Assembly (NCBI GenBank): GCA_965243265.1
Contig: CBDEUL010000001.1
Location: forward strand, 1-36,451
Origin: Flavicella sp965243265
GTDB lineage: Bacteria > Bacteroidota > Bacteroidia > Flavobacteriales > Flavobacteriaceae
Direction of reading: 5' to 3'
Length of the DNA stretch: 36,451 nt
The position numbers and the translations under genes were made by a program. Shown piece by piece: positions 15,535-23,094 of this stretch. Position 1 is the stretch's first letter; each line of letters opens with the position of its first letter. The notes beneath the pieces are model-generated. The model saw only the letters and a list, made by a program, of their open reading frames with translations. It had not been told where the DNA came from and did not search any database.

Positions 15535-15990
15535 ATGCAAAAAAAGATAAACATTCAAAACAAAAAAGCTCGATTTGAATATGAAATTCTAGACAAATAT
15601 ACTGCTGGAATTCAACTTACTGGTACCGAAATTAAATCTATAAGAGAAAGTAAAGCTAGGATAACGGAAAGTTTTTGTGAGTTTAATGACAAAGGAGAAT
15701 TATTTGTCATTAATATGTTTATTGAAGAATACCTCTACGGAAATTCCTACAATCATAAACCTAAAAGTGAACGACGTTTACTTTTGAATAAACGAGAATT
15801 AAAAAAACTTGAAAAAGAGGTTAAAAACGTAGGACTTACTATTGTTCCTTTAAAATTATTTTTAACAGATAAGGGATGGGCTAAATTAGACATAGCTCTG
15901 TGTAGAGGTAAAAAATTACACGACAAAAGACAAACTTTAAAAGACAGAGATAACAAAAAAGATTTAGCAAGAATTAAAAAGAACTTCTAA
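15535..15990 (+). CDS. smpB: SsrA-binding protein
   Basis: 151 residues, the standard size. The order of motifs is right: NKKARFEYEI near the start, TAGIQLTGTEIKSIRESKAR (23-42, the OB-fold signature), and the C-terminal KKLHDKRQTLKDRDNKKDLAR, the basic helix that enters the ribosome mRNA channel. It binds tmRNA for the release of stalled ribosomes (trans-translation). Its TAA overlaps the ATG of the next gene by one base (TAATG at 15988-15992), which implies coupled translation with the prenyltransferase. No tmRNA gene is seen in the window. Confidence 0.96.
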   Translation: MQKKINIQNKKARFEYEILDKYTAGIQLTGTEIKSIRESKARITESFCEFNDKGELFVINMFIEEYLYGNSYNHKPKSERRLLLNKRELKKLEKEVKNVGLTIVPLKLFLTDKGWAKLDIALCRGKKLHDKRQTLKDRDNKKDLARIKKNF

Positions 15991-16871
15991 TGTGGTTTTT
16001 TCATCTTATTCGCTGGAAAAACTTAAGCATACTAAGTGTTTCACTAGTTCTTTTTAAATTCTTCCTATCCCCTCTTTTTAACAGTCCACATATTTTAACA
16101 AGCTTTCAGTTTATATTATTAAATATTACTGTCTTATTTTTAGCTGCTGCAGGAAATATCATCAATGATATTTATGATATCGACTGTGACACGATAAACA
16201 AACCTTCTAAGGTTTTTATAGAAAAAAAAATATCAAAAAAACAAGCTTGGTTTCTTTACCTTTTATTTAACTCTATTGGTTTATTTAGTGGTATTTACCT
16301 TTCCTTTTTAACAAATATAGAAGCAGCTTCATTTTATTTTTCAGGTATAGTTTTACTATTATTTTTATATTCAAAATATCTAAAACAAACCCCCATAATT
16401 GGAAACATTATAGTATCCTTCTTAGTTTCTCTTAACCCCCTTACATATTTATTATTTGAAACTAAATTTCAAATACTTGAAAACAAATATGTCTTATTAC
16501 TTATCCTATTTTCACTATTTGCTTTTCTTATCAATTTTATTAGAGAAATTGTGAAAGATATGGAAGATATAAAGGGAGATTATAATGCCGATTTAAAAAC
16601 CCTCCCTATCCTAATAGGAATTAAAAGAACTACTAAAATAGTAACAACTATAAGTTTACTAACCTTGGTACTCCTTTTTGAATTTGCTATACATTACACA
16701 AACTCTAAAGTAACCTTAATATATACCCTTCTTTTTATTGTAAGTCCTTTTCTTTATTTTATATTCAAAATAAGAAAAATGAATAAAAAACAAGAGTTTC
16801 ATAAAATGAGTTCTTTATTAAAATTGATTCTTATATTTGGTCTTATCTATACAATATTTACGACTGTTTAA
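15990..16871 (+). CDS. UbiA-family prenyltransferase (geranylgeranylglycerol-phosphate type)
   Basis: 293 residues with about eight or nine membrane helices. The two Asp-rich UbiA motifs are present: GNIINDIYDIDCDTINKP (55-72) and REIVKDMEDIKGD (185-197). They bind the prenyl diphosphate through Mg2+. The sequence between and after them (NADLKTLPILIG) fits the subgroup often called geranylgeranylglycerol-phosphate geranylgeranyltransferase in Bacteroidetes. The acceptor (glycerol phosphate, quinone ring or another) cannot be decided from sequence. It overlaps smpB by one base and touches maf with no gap, so the three form one unit. Confidence 0.85.
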   Translation: MWFFHLIRWKNLSILSVSLVLFKFFLSPLFNSPHILTSFQFILLNITVLFLAAAGNIINDIYDIDCDTINKPSKVFIEKKISKKQAWFLYLLFNSIGLFSGIYLSFLTNIEAASFYFSGIVLLLFLYSKYLKQTPIIGNIIVSFLVSLNPLTYLLFETKFQILENKYVLLLILFSLFAFLINFIREIVKDMEDIKGDYNADLKTLPILIGIKRTTKIVTTISLLTLVLLFEFAIHYTNSKVTLIYTLLFIVSPFLYFIFKIRKMNKKQEFHKMSSLLKLILIFGLIYTIFTTV

Positions 16872-17456
16872 ATGCTAAAAAAACTCACTAATAAATACTC
16901 TATAATCTTATCCTCTCAATCTCCTAGAAGACAACAATTTTTAAAAGATTTAAATATACCTTTCAAAGTAAAAACTTATGGGATAGAAGAAGTTTACCCT
17001 AAAAACCTAAAAGGAAAGGAAATTACCGAGTATTTAACTGTATTAAAATCGACTCCTTTTGACAATGTTCTAAAAGAAAACGAATTAGTTATTACTTCTG
17101 ATACAATTGTTTGGCTAAAAGATACTGCCTTAGAAAAACCAAAAGATAAAGCCGATGCTGTTCTTATGCTAAAAAAGCTTTCCAATAATACACATGAAGT
17201 AATTACATCTGTCTGTATCAAAACAATAAAATTTACCAAAGTTATTTCAGACAGCACTATCGTTCACTTCGCTCCCTTAACAGATGAGGAAATTAACTAT
17301 TATGTAGATACTTTTCAACCTTTTGATAAAGCAGGAAGTTATGGAATTCAAGAATGGATTGGCTATATTGGTGTTGAAAAAATTGAAGGTAGTTATTTTA
17401 ATGTTATGGGCTTACCTATTCATAAAATATACCAAGCCTTAAAAAATATTGACTAA
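16872..17456 (+). CDS. maf: Maf-like nucleotide pyrophosphatase
   Basis: 194 residues. The family motifs are SSQSPRRQQFL (14-24), SDTIVW (76-81), EKPKDKADA (88-96) and the C-terminal FDKAGSYGIQEW with the GSYFNVMGLP ending. Maf proteins hydrolyse non-canonical or normal NTPs (dTTP, UTP, modified pyrimidines) to the monophosphate, and are linked with nucleotide-pool cleansing and cell division. The start ATG directly follows the stop of the prenyltransferase gene. The exact substrate subgroup was not determined. Confidence 0.93.
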   Translation: MLKKLTNKYSIILSSQSPRRQQFLKDLNIPFKVKTYGIEEVYPKNLKGKEITEYLTVLKSTPFDNVLKENELVITSDTIVWLKDTALEKPKDKADAVLMLKKLSNNTHEVITSVCIKTIKFTKVISDSTIVHFAPLTDEEINYYVDTFQPFDKAGSYGIQEWIGYIGVEKIEGSYFNVMGLPIHKIYQALKNID

Positions 17457-17496
17457 ACAAAAAATAAATAATACTCATAAAACTATATAAAATTAT

Positions 17497-17504
17497 TACT
17501 TTTG
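17497..17504 (+). promoter_or_regulatory. -7 element TACTTTTG
   Basis: A full TAnnTTTG match 27 bases before the ATG at 17532, in the short gap after maf. Confidence 0.5.
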
Positions 17505-17531
17505 CGAGTATCTAATATTACTTAACATATA

Positions 17532-18503
17532 ATGAAAAAATATACTTTTACCGAGCAAAAAGACACACGTTCTGGTTTTGGAGCTGGTTTAGCCGAATTA
17601 GGAAGAACAAACCCAAATGTTGTAGCTCTTTGTGCTGATTTGATTGGTTCTTTAAAAATGGATAAATTTATTGAAGAGAACCCTGAAAGATTTTTCCAAA
17701 TCGGTATTGCTGAAGCAAATATGATCGGTATAGCTGCTGGTTTAACTATTGGAGGTAAAATTCCTTTTACAGGAACTTTCGCTAACTTTTCTACAGGAAG
17801 AGTTTACGATCAAATTCGCCAATCAGTAGCATATTCAGATAAAAATGTAAAAATTTGTGCTTCACACGCAGGTTTAACATTAGGAGAAGATGGTGCAACA
17901 CACCAAATATTAGAAGATATTGGGTTAATGAAAATGTTGCCTGGTATGACTGTTATCAACACTTGTGATTACAATCAAACAGAAGCGGCAACTATTGCTA
18001 TTGCTGAACATGATGGTCCTGTATATTTACGTTTTGGTAGACCAGTAGTACCTATCTATATGCCAAAGCATACAGATACAACTCATGAAAATAAGTTTGT
18101 AATTGGTAAAGCCATTCAATTAACAGAAGGAGCTGATGTTACTATTGTAGCTACAGGTCATTTAGTATGGGAAGCCTTACAAGCCTCTGAGCAATTAGAA
18201 GAGTTGGGTATTTCTGCAGAAGTAATCAATATGCACACAATAAAACCTTTAGATGCTGAAGCTGTACTTGCCTCTGTAGCGAAAACAGGATGTATTGTTA
18301 CTGCTGAAGAGCATAATTATATTGGTGGTTTAGGAGAAAGTATTTCTGGAGTTTTAGCTAAAAACAACCCTATTCCTCAAGAATTTGTTGCTGTAAACGA
18401 TAGTTTCGGAGAATCAGGAACTCCTGCTCAATTGATGGAAAAATACGGTTTGAATGACAAAGCAATTGTTGCTGCAGTTCAAAGAGTTATTAAAAGAAAA
18501 TAA
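17532..18503 (+). CDS. Transketolase, C-terminal subunit
   Basis: 323 residues corresponding to the pyrimidine-binding and C-terminal domains of transketolase. GIAEANMIGIAAGL (58-71) holds Glu61, the glutamate that activates thiamine diphosphate. FTGTFANFSTGRVYDQIRQS and SHAGLTLGEDGATHQ follow, then GPVYLRFGRP and the C-terminal Rossmann-like domain (VATGHLVWEAL, VINMHTIKPLD). Split transketolases of this kind need an N-terminal subunit that binds the diphosphate end of the cofactor. That partner is usually the neighbouring gene, but here the neighbour upstream is maf, so it must be elsewhere. The enzyme acts in the pentose phosphate pathway. The outer-membrane gene follows after 21 bases. 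Confidence 0.93.
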   Translation: MKKYTFTEQKDTRSGFGAGLAELGRTNPNVVALCADLIGSLKMDKFIEENPERFFQIGIAEANMIGIAAGLTIGGKIPFTGTFANFSTGRVYDQIRQSVAYSDKNVKICASHAGLTLGEDGATHQILEDIGLMKMLPGMTVINTCDYNQTEAATIAIAEHDGPVYLRFGRPVVPIYMPKHTDTTHENKFVIGKAIQLTEGADVTIVATGHLVWEALQASEQLEELGISAEVINMHTIKPLDAEAVLASVAKTGCIVTAEEHNYIGGLGESISGVLAKNNPIPQEFVAVNDSFGESGTPAQLMEKYGLNDKAIVAAVQRVIKRK

Positions 18504-18524
18504 AATTAACCAAAAACCAATCAT

Positions 18525-19196
18525 ATGAAAAAAGTAATCTTAGCATTTGCTCTAATAGTAGCAGCTAGTCAATTTGCTAGTGCACAAATTAGTTATGGTC
18601 TTAAAGCGGGTATGAATGTTGACCTAAATGGTGAAGCTTCTAAATACCTTACATTACCTGATGGATACTCTATCGACACTAAAGACAACAGTGGATATCA
18701 CGCTGGGGCTTGGTTACGTGTAAAAATTCCAATTGTAGGATTGTACGTACGTCCTGAACTTATTTACACAAGTTTGTCTAACGAATATACATTTAACACA
18801 CCAGCGGTTGGGCCAATACCTGCTGCTAGTACAAGTGCCGACTTCAGTTTAAATAAAATTGATGTACCTGTTTTATTAGGGTTGAAATTTTTAGGAGTTG
18901 GAAATATTTTTTTAGGACCTAATGTACAATATGTATTAAGTTCTGAATTTAATGCACCAGACCTAAACTACACTTATGATACTATTGATGAAGAAATTTC
19001 TGTAGGTTTAGTTATTGGTGCTGGATTAGAAATCTGGAAACTAGGATTGGATGCTCGTTTTGAAACAGGATTTAATGTACCTGATGATGCAAATCTTGCT
19101 AATATTCCTGCTGATGAACTAATTGAAACGATGTCTACGACATTAATCAACCAAAAACCAAATCAACTTATTATTGGACTTTCTTATAAGTTCTAA
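18525..19196 (+). CDS. Outer-membrane beta-barrel protein (PorT/OmpA-barrel-like)
   Basis: 223 residues with a clear signal peptide (MKKVILAFALIVAASQFASA, cut before QIS). The mature chain opens ISYGLKAGMNVDLNGE and goes on in alternating strands with aromatic girdles (GAWLRVKIPIVGLYVRPELI, NKIDVPVLLGLKF, FLGPNVQYVLS), ending in LIIGLSYKF with a terminal Phe. This is the standard pattern of the small outer-membrane beta-barrel family so common in Bacteroidetes. Function is not known; such proteins are often structural or stress related. It is followed by a strong terminator. Confidence 0.88.
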   Translation: MKKVILAFALIVAASQFASAQISYGLKAGMNVDLNGEASKYLTLPDGYSIDTKDNSGYHAGAWLRVKIPIVGLYVRPELIYTSLSNEYTFNTPAVGPIPAASTSADFSLNKIDVPVLLGLKFLGVGNIFLGPNVQYVLSSEFNAPDLNYTYDTIDEEISVGLVIGAGLEIWKLGLDARFETGFNVPDDANLANIPADELIETMSTTLINQKPNQLIIGLSYKF

Positions 19197-19216
19197 GAAT
19201 AAAACATATATTTTTC

Positions 19217-19251
19217 AAAAGGGAGAGTTCTTAAAGAGTTCTCCCTTTTTT
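19217..19251 (+). terminator. Intrinsic terminator
   Basis: AAAAGGGAGA pairs with TCTCCCTTTT, with an internal GTTCT/AGAGT part, then TTTATT. Ends the beta-barrel gene unit. Confidence 0.88.
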
Positions 19252-19282
19252 ATTAAACAAGTTTTCATAAAGTTTATTACAC

Positions 19283-19314
19283 AAAAAATCCCTAATGATA
19301 TTCATTAGGGATTT
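19283..19314 (-). terminator. Intrinsic terminator of the histidine operon
   Basis: On the minus strand AAATCCCTAATGA pairs with TCATTAGGGATTT over a 3-base loop and is followed by a T-run (the A-run at 19283-19288 on plus). It lies about 30 bases past the hisIE stop and closes the operon, back to back with the plus-strand terminator at 19217-19251. Confidence 0.9.
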
Positions 19315-19342
19315 AAATATTATATAGATAGTACTATACCAT

Positions 19343-19939
19343 TTACTTTTGCCTTCCTTTCAATTCTTTTTCAATATCACTCAAGGTAAACCCTTTTGCT
19401 TGTAGTAACATTAAATAATGAAATAACAAATCTGCTGATTCATATAAAAACAACTCATCATTGTTATCCATAGCTTCAATAACTGTCTCTACAGCTTCTT
19501 CTCCTACCTTTTGAGCTACTTTATTTATTCCTTTATCAAAAAGACTTGCTACATATGATTTTTTAGTATCCTTATTTGCAACACGTTCTGCAATAACACT
19601 TTCTAAAGTAGAAAAGAAACCATAAGAAGGGTTATTCTCTTCTTTCCAACAAGTATCAGTTCCTGTATGGCATGTAGGTCCCTTTGGTTTTACTTTTATC
19701 AGCAAAGAATCATTATCACAATCATTTGAAATGCTAACCAATTCTAAAAAGTTTCCACTTTCTTCTCCTTTTGTCCACAATCTATTTTTACTTCTACTAA
19801 AAAAAGTTACCTTATTTGTTTCGATAGTTTTGTCATAGGCATCTTGATTCATGTATCCTAACATCAATACGTTTTTTGTTTCTGCATCTTGAATAATTGC
19901 AGGTACCAAGCCATTATCTTTTGAAAAATCTATTTTCAT
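19343..19939 (-). CDS. hisIE: Phosphoribosyl-AMP cyclohydrolase / phosphoribosyl-ATP pyrophosphatase fusion
   Basis: 198 residues. The N-terminal cyclohydrolase (HisI) part, about 1-105, has FFSRSKNRLWTKGE (46-59), NDCDND (72-77) with the Mg-binding Asp residues, and the zinc Cys residues 74, 90 and 97 (PTCHTGTDTCW). The HisE part, about 107-198, is the all-alpha pyrophosphatase with KVGEEAVETVIEA and the ESADLLFHY motif. Together they do steps 2 and 3 of histidine synthesis. It is the last gene of the operon. The gap to hisF is about 90 bases and holds REP-like palindromes. Confidence 0.96.
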   Translation of the reverse strand: MKIDFSKDNGLVPAIIQDAETKNVLMLGYMNQDAYDKTIETNKVTFFSRSKNRLWTKGEESGNFLELVSISNDCDNDSLLIKVKPKGPTCHTGTDTCWKEENNPSYGFFSTLESVIAERVANKDTKKSYVASLFDKGINKVAQKVGEEAVETVIEAMDNNDELFLYESADLLFHYLMLLQAKGFTLSDIEKELKGRQK

Positions 19940-19961
19940 TTTTTTCTTTATTTTATTATGT

Positions 19962-20017
19962 ACCCTGAGCCTGTCGAAGGGTATATTATTATGTTGACTT
20001 AGACAAGCTTAGTCAAC
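19962..20017. repeat. Two adjacent palindromic elements, REP-like
   Basis: Element 1 (19962-19982) contains CCTGAGCCTGTCGAAGG, a sequence of the kind that recurs as an extragenic repeat in many genomes, with ACCCT/AGGGT ends. Element 2 (19993-20017) has GTTGACT (19993-19999) and AGTCAAC (20011-20017) as inverted ends around a core containing AAGCTT. They lie in the only large gap inside the his operon apart from the leader, between hisF and hisIE. Only one copy of each is seen in this window. Confidence 0.65.
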
Positions 20018-20029
20018 GAAAAACATTCA

Positions 20030-20785
20030 CTATATTCTAACTGGAACTCCTTGAGTTTTTAAATCTTGTTTCAACTCTTGAATATCAATTTCTTTAAAAT
20101 GAAATACACTTGCTGCCAAAGCTGCATCTGCTTTTCCTTTTATAAAAGTATCTGCAAAATGCTGTTTATTTCCCGCTCCTCCAGATGCAATAATAGGAAT
20201 ATTTAACATCTCAGATAATATCTCTAAAGCTTCATTAGCAAACCCATTCTTAGTACCATCATGATCCATTGATGTAAACAAAATTTCTCCTGCTCCTCTT
20301 TCTTCTACCTCTTGTGCCCATTCAAACAGATTTATATCTGTAGGTACTTTTCCTCCTACCAAATGCACAAACCAATCACCATCAATTTGTTTTGCATCAA
20401 TAGCAACCGTAATACACTGTGAACCAAATTTAGCAGAAGCTTCATTAATCAGCTTTGGATTTTTTACTGCTGAAGAATTGATAGATACTTTATCTGCTCC
20501 TGCATGTAACAAATCATCTATATCTTCTACAGAAGATATTCCACCACCAACTGTAAATGGGATATCTATAGCAGCTGCAACACGCATGACTAAATCATGC
20601 AAAGTTCTACGCTTTTCTTCTGTTGCAGAAATGTCTAAAAACACAAGTTCATCTGCCCCAGTATCTGCATATATTTTTGCCAATTCTACAGGGTCTCCTG
20701 CATCTCTTAAATCTACAAAATTAACTCCTTTAACGGTTCTACCGTTTTTAATATCTAAACAAGGAACTATTCTTTTTGTTAACAT
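20030..20785 (-). CDS. hisF: Imidazole glycerol phosphate synthase, cyclase subunit
   Basis: 251 residues, the standard size of this (beta-alpha)8 barrel. RIVPCLDIKNGRTVKG (5-20) includes catalytic Asp11, and the second catalytic Asp is Asp130 in TVAIDAKQ. VGGGIS, SINSSAV and ASGGAG are the phosphate-binding loops. It takes the ammonia made by HisH and closes the imidazole ring, releasing AICAR. The HisH gene lies two genes upstream, with hisA between. Confidence 0.97.
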   Translation of the reverse strand: MLTKRIVPCLDIKNGRTVKGVNFVDLRDAGDPVELAKIYADTGADELVFLDISATEEKRRTLHDLVMRVAAAIDIPFTVGGGISSVEDIDDLLHAGADKVSINSSAVKNPKLINEASAKFGSQCITVAIDAKQIDGDWFVHLVGGKVPTDINLFEWAQEVEERGAGEILFTSMDHDGTKNGFANEALEILSEMLNIPIIASGGAGNKQHFADTFIKGKADAALAASVFHFKEIDIQELKQDLKTQGVPVRI

Positions 20786-20837
20786 CTTCTTTGTATTAAG
20801 TACAGAGCTTTAAGTAAGCTACAAACTATATATTTTA

Positions 20838-21569
20838 CTATTTTGTACTATTTATTATATAATTTTCTAATTGTTTTAAGCTTATTTTATTCTCATAAAT
20901 AGCTTTTCCTATAATGGTTCCTTCACATCCTAATTCTGCTAATTTTGGTAACTCTTCAAAAGTAGAAATTCCTCCACTAGCTATCAGTTTTATATTCGGC
21001 AATGCTCCTAACATTTTTTTATACAAATCAAAAGAAGGCCCTTCTAACATACCATCTTTTGCTATATCTGTACAAATTACATAAGAAACTCCTTCTTTCA
21101 TATAGTTTTTTACAAATGGAATTAATTCTTCATCAGACTCTTCTAACCAACCACTAATGGCTATCTTTTCATTATTTGCATCTGCTCCTAAAATTATTTT
21201 ATCTGCTCCAAATTTTGCCAACCAATTTTTAAAAATTTCTGGTTGTTTTACAGCAATACTCCCTCCTGTTATTTGACCTGCTCCAGACTCAAATGCAATA
21301 CGTAAATCTTCGTCTGTTTTTAAGCCACCACCAAAATCAATTTTTAAACTTGTTTTGGTTGCTATTTCTTCTAAAACTTTATGGTTTACAATATGACTTG
21401 CCTTAGCTCCATCTAAATCTACCAAATGCAAATGCTCTATTCCATGTGCTTCATATTGCTTTGCTATTTCTAATGGGTTTTCATTATAAACTTTTTTTGT
21501 GTTATAATCCCCTTTTGAAAGACGTACACATTGTCCGTTTATAATATCTATTGCTGGTATAATTCTCAT
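20838..21569 (-). CDS. hisA: ProFAR isomerase
   Basis: 243 residues of the HisA barrel. IIPAIDIINGQCVRL (3-17) carries Asp8, and the second catalytic Asp is Asp130 in ILGADANNEK. VDLDGAK, DFGGGLKT and the C-terminal ASGGIST are the paired phosphate-binding loops. It performs the Amadori rearrangement before the HisF/HisH step. It starts 39 bases after hisH. Confidence 0.97.
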   Translation of the reverse strand: MRIIPAIDIINGQCVRLSKGDYNTKKVYNENPLEIAKQYEAHGIEHLHLVDLDGAKASHIVNHKVLEEIATKTSLKIDFGGGLKTDEDLRIAFESGAGQITGGSIAVKQPEIFKNWLAKFGADKIILGADANNEKIAISGWLEESDEELIPFVKNYMKEGVSYVICTDIAKDGMLEGPSFDLYKKMLGALPNIKLIASGGISTFEELPKLAELGCEGTIIGKAIYENKISLKQLENYIINSTK

Positions 21570-21608
21570 ATTTTTTGCTTTTGTTTCAAGTACTTAGTAC
21601 TCTTATTT

Positions 21609-22190
21609 CTAGAGTTCTAAAAAATTCTTTAATATTTGTGTTCCTGCCTTGCTACTTTTTTCAGGATGAAACTGCGTTCCGTAAAAATTATCTTTCTGCA
21701 ACGCTGTTGAATATTTTAATCCATAATTGGTTGTAGCAATTGTTTCTTTACAGATTGGAGCATAATAACTATGTACTAAATAAATGTACTCCTCTTCTTT
21801 TATTCCCTTAAATAAATCTGTTTGTAATTCTGCTATTTGATTCCAACCTATTTGAGGAACTTTTACATTTTCCTCAAAACGGTGTACATCTACATCAAAA
21901 AGACTTAACCCTTTTGTATTTCCTTCTTCACTTGAATGACACATCAATTGCATTCCTAAACAAATTCCCAAAACAGGTTGTTTTAAATTTGGAATTACTG
22001 TATCCAAACCTGTCTCTTTTAACATTTTCATAGCACTACTCGCCTCTCCAACTCCTGGAAAAATCACTTTATCTGCAGATTTTATTTCTTCTGCATCGTG
22101 ACTTAAAACAGCTTCATGTCCTAAACGTTGTACTGCAAATTTGATAGATTGTATATTTCCTGCTCCGTAATTTATAATAACTATTTTCAT
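21609..22190 (-). CDS. hisH: Imidazole glycerol phosphate synthase, glutaminase subunit
   Basis: 193 residues, class I glutamine amidotransferase. INYGAGNIQS is at 6-15, GICLGMQLM (75-83) carries the nucleophile Cys77, and QFHPEKSSKAG (173-183) has His175 and Glu177. It supplies ammonia to HisF. In this operon it is separated from hisB by the esterase gene, with a 25-base gap. Confidence 0.97.
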   Translation of the reverse strand: MKIVIINYGAGNIQSIKFAVQRLGHEAVLSHDAEEIKSADKVIFPGVGEASSAMKMLKETGLDTVIPNLKQPVLGICLGMQLMCHSSEEGNTKGLSLFDVDVHRFEENVKVPQIGWNQIAELQTDLFKGIKEEEYIYLVHSYYAPICKETIATTNYGLKYSTALQKDNFYGTQFHPEKSSKAGTQILKNFLEL

Positions 22191-22215
22191 ATATATTGCT
22201 ATGCTATTCTCTAGC

Positions 22216-23091
22216 TTACTTCAATGATTTTATTATTTCTTCTGCAAATCTTTTTCCCAAATCAATACAACCTTCGCTTTTGTAATGCCAAGAGTCATAG
22301 CACTCATATTTCTCTGTATCTGTAACCAATGTTGCAAAATTATCTTCTTCTACAAATTGTCTTTGTTGCTCTTGAAAAGGTTTGAAATTAGCTGAATGTG
22401 TCTTTGAATGTTTTCCTGAATCTGTAACCATACCCACTATAATAGGGGCTTGCTGACTCCCTAAAGTTTCTCTTATTTCGTACATCAACCCTTTTAATTG
22501 CTTTGCGTATTGAGACACCTTTTCTATTTGATATGTATCACTTTCTCCTTGCATCCAAACAATACCAGAAAACACCAATTCTTCCTTTGTACCATCGTTG
22601 TCTATATCCGTATTGCTTAAAGCATTTTTAACCGTTTGTTGAAAATGGTATAGTTGAGAATATTCCTCGTTTATATCCCAATTCTGTGCGGCTCCTGAAA
22701 AAATAGAACTCCCACCTCTTGCATATTTGATAATTGCTATTTTTTCGTCAGGATATTGTTCTTGTAGTTTTGCGGCAAAAGACAATTCTACACCAAAAAA
22801 CTTTGAGTAACGATTCTCTTCAGAAGTAGATTTCATTTTTTTACCATGTCCTGGTTGTAGTGGAGCCCAAATACCTTGTCCTCCAACTCCTTTAAATTGT
22901 TCTCCGTTATTGGATGTATTCCCATGAAATATCCAAACATTCTCAAATGTTTTATCCAAAGTTGGTGGTAAGTCTTCTACATGTCCGTGCCCTACCATAT
23001 TAGATTGTCCTCCTAAAAAGAACAAACGCACTTTTTCTTGAGCAACAGAACTCAACGATACAAAAAATATAAGTATTAAAACTTTCTTCAT
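22216..23091 (-). CDS. Secreted SGNH/SASA-type carbohydrate esterase inserted in the his operon
   Basis: 291 residues with a signal peptide (1 to about 17, ending SLSSVAQ). GGQSNMVG (27-34) is the block I nucleophile motif with Ser30, GIVWMQGESD (176-185) is the conserved block of the sialate O-acetylesterase (SASA)/CE6-like group, and DSWHYKSEG (266-274) gives the Asp266/His269 pair. A short Ca-loop-like stretch, DIDNDGTKEE, is at 162-171. It probably removes acetyl groups from sugars outside the cytoplasm; the exact sugar is unknown. It begins 3 bases after the hisB stop, so it is co-transcribed with histidine genes though unrelated to histidine synthesis. Confidence 0.9.
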   Translation of the reverse strand: MKKVLILIFFVSLSSVAQEKVRLFFLGGQSNMVGHGHVEDLPPTLDKTFENVWIFHGNTSNNGEQFKGVGGQGIWAPLQPGHGKKMKSTSEENRYSKFFGVELSFAAKLQEQYPDEKIAIIKYARGGSSIFSGAAQNWDINEEYSQLYHFQQTVKNALSNTDIDNDGTKEELVFSGIVWMQGESDTYQIEKVSQYAKQLKGLMYEIRETLGSQQAPIIVGMVTDSGKHSKTHSANFKPFQEQQRQFVEEDNFATLVTDTEKYECYDSWHYKSEGCIDLGKRFAEEIIKSLK

Positions 23092-23094
23092 AAT

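Noticed and set aside
17470..17510. ATACTC/GAGTAT inverted repeat upstream of the transketolase subunit
   Set aside because: Only a six-base stem with a loop of about 30 bases, which is common by chance in this composition.
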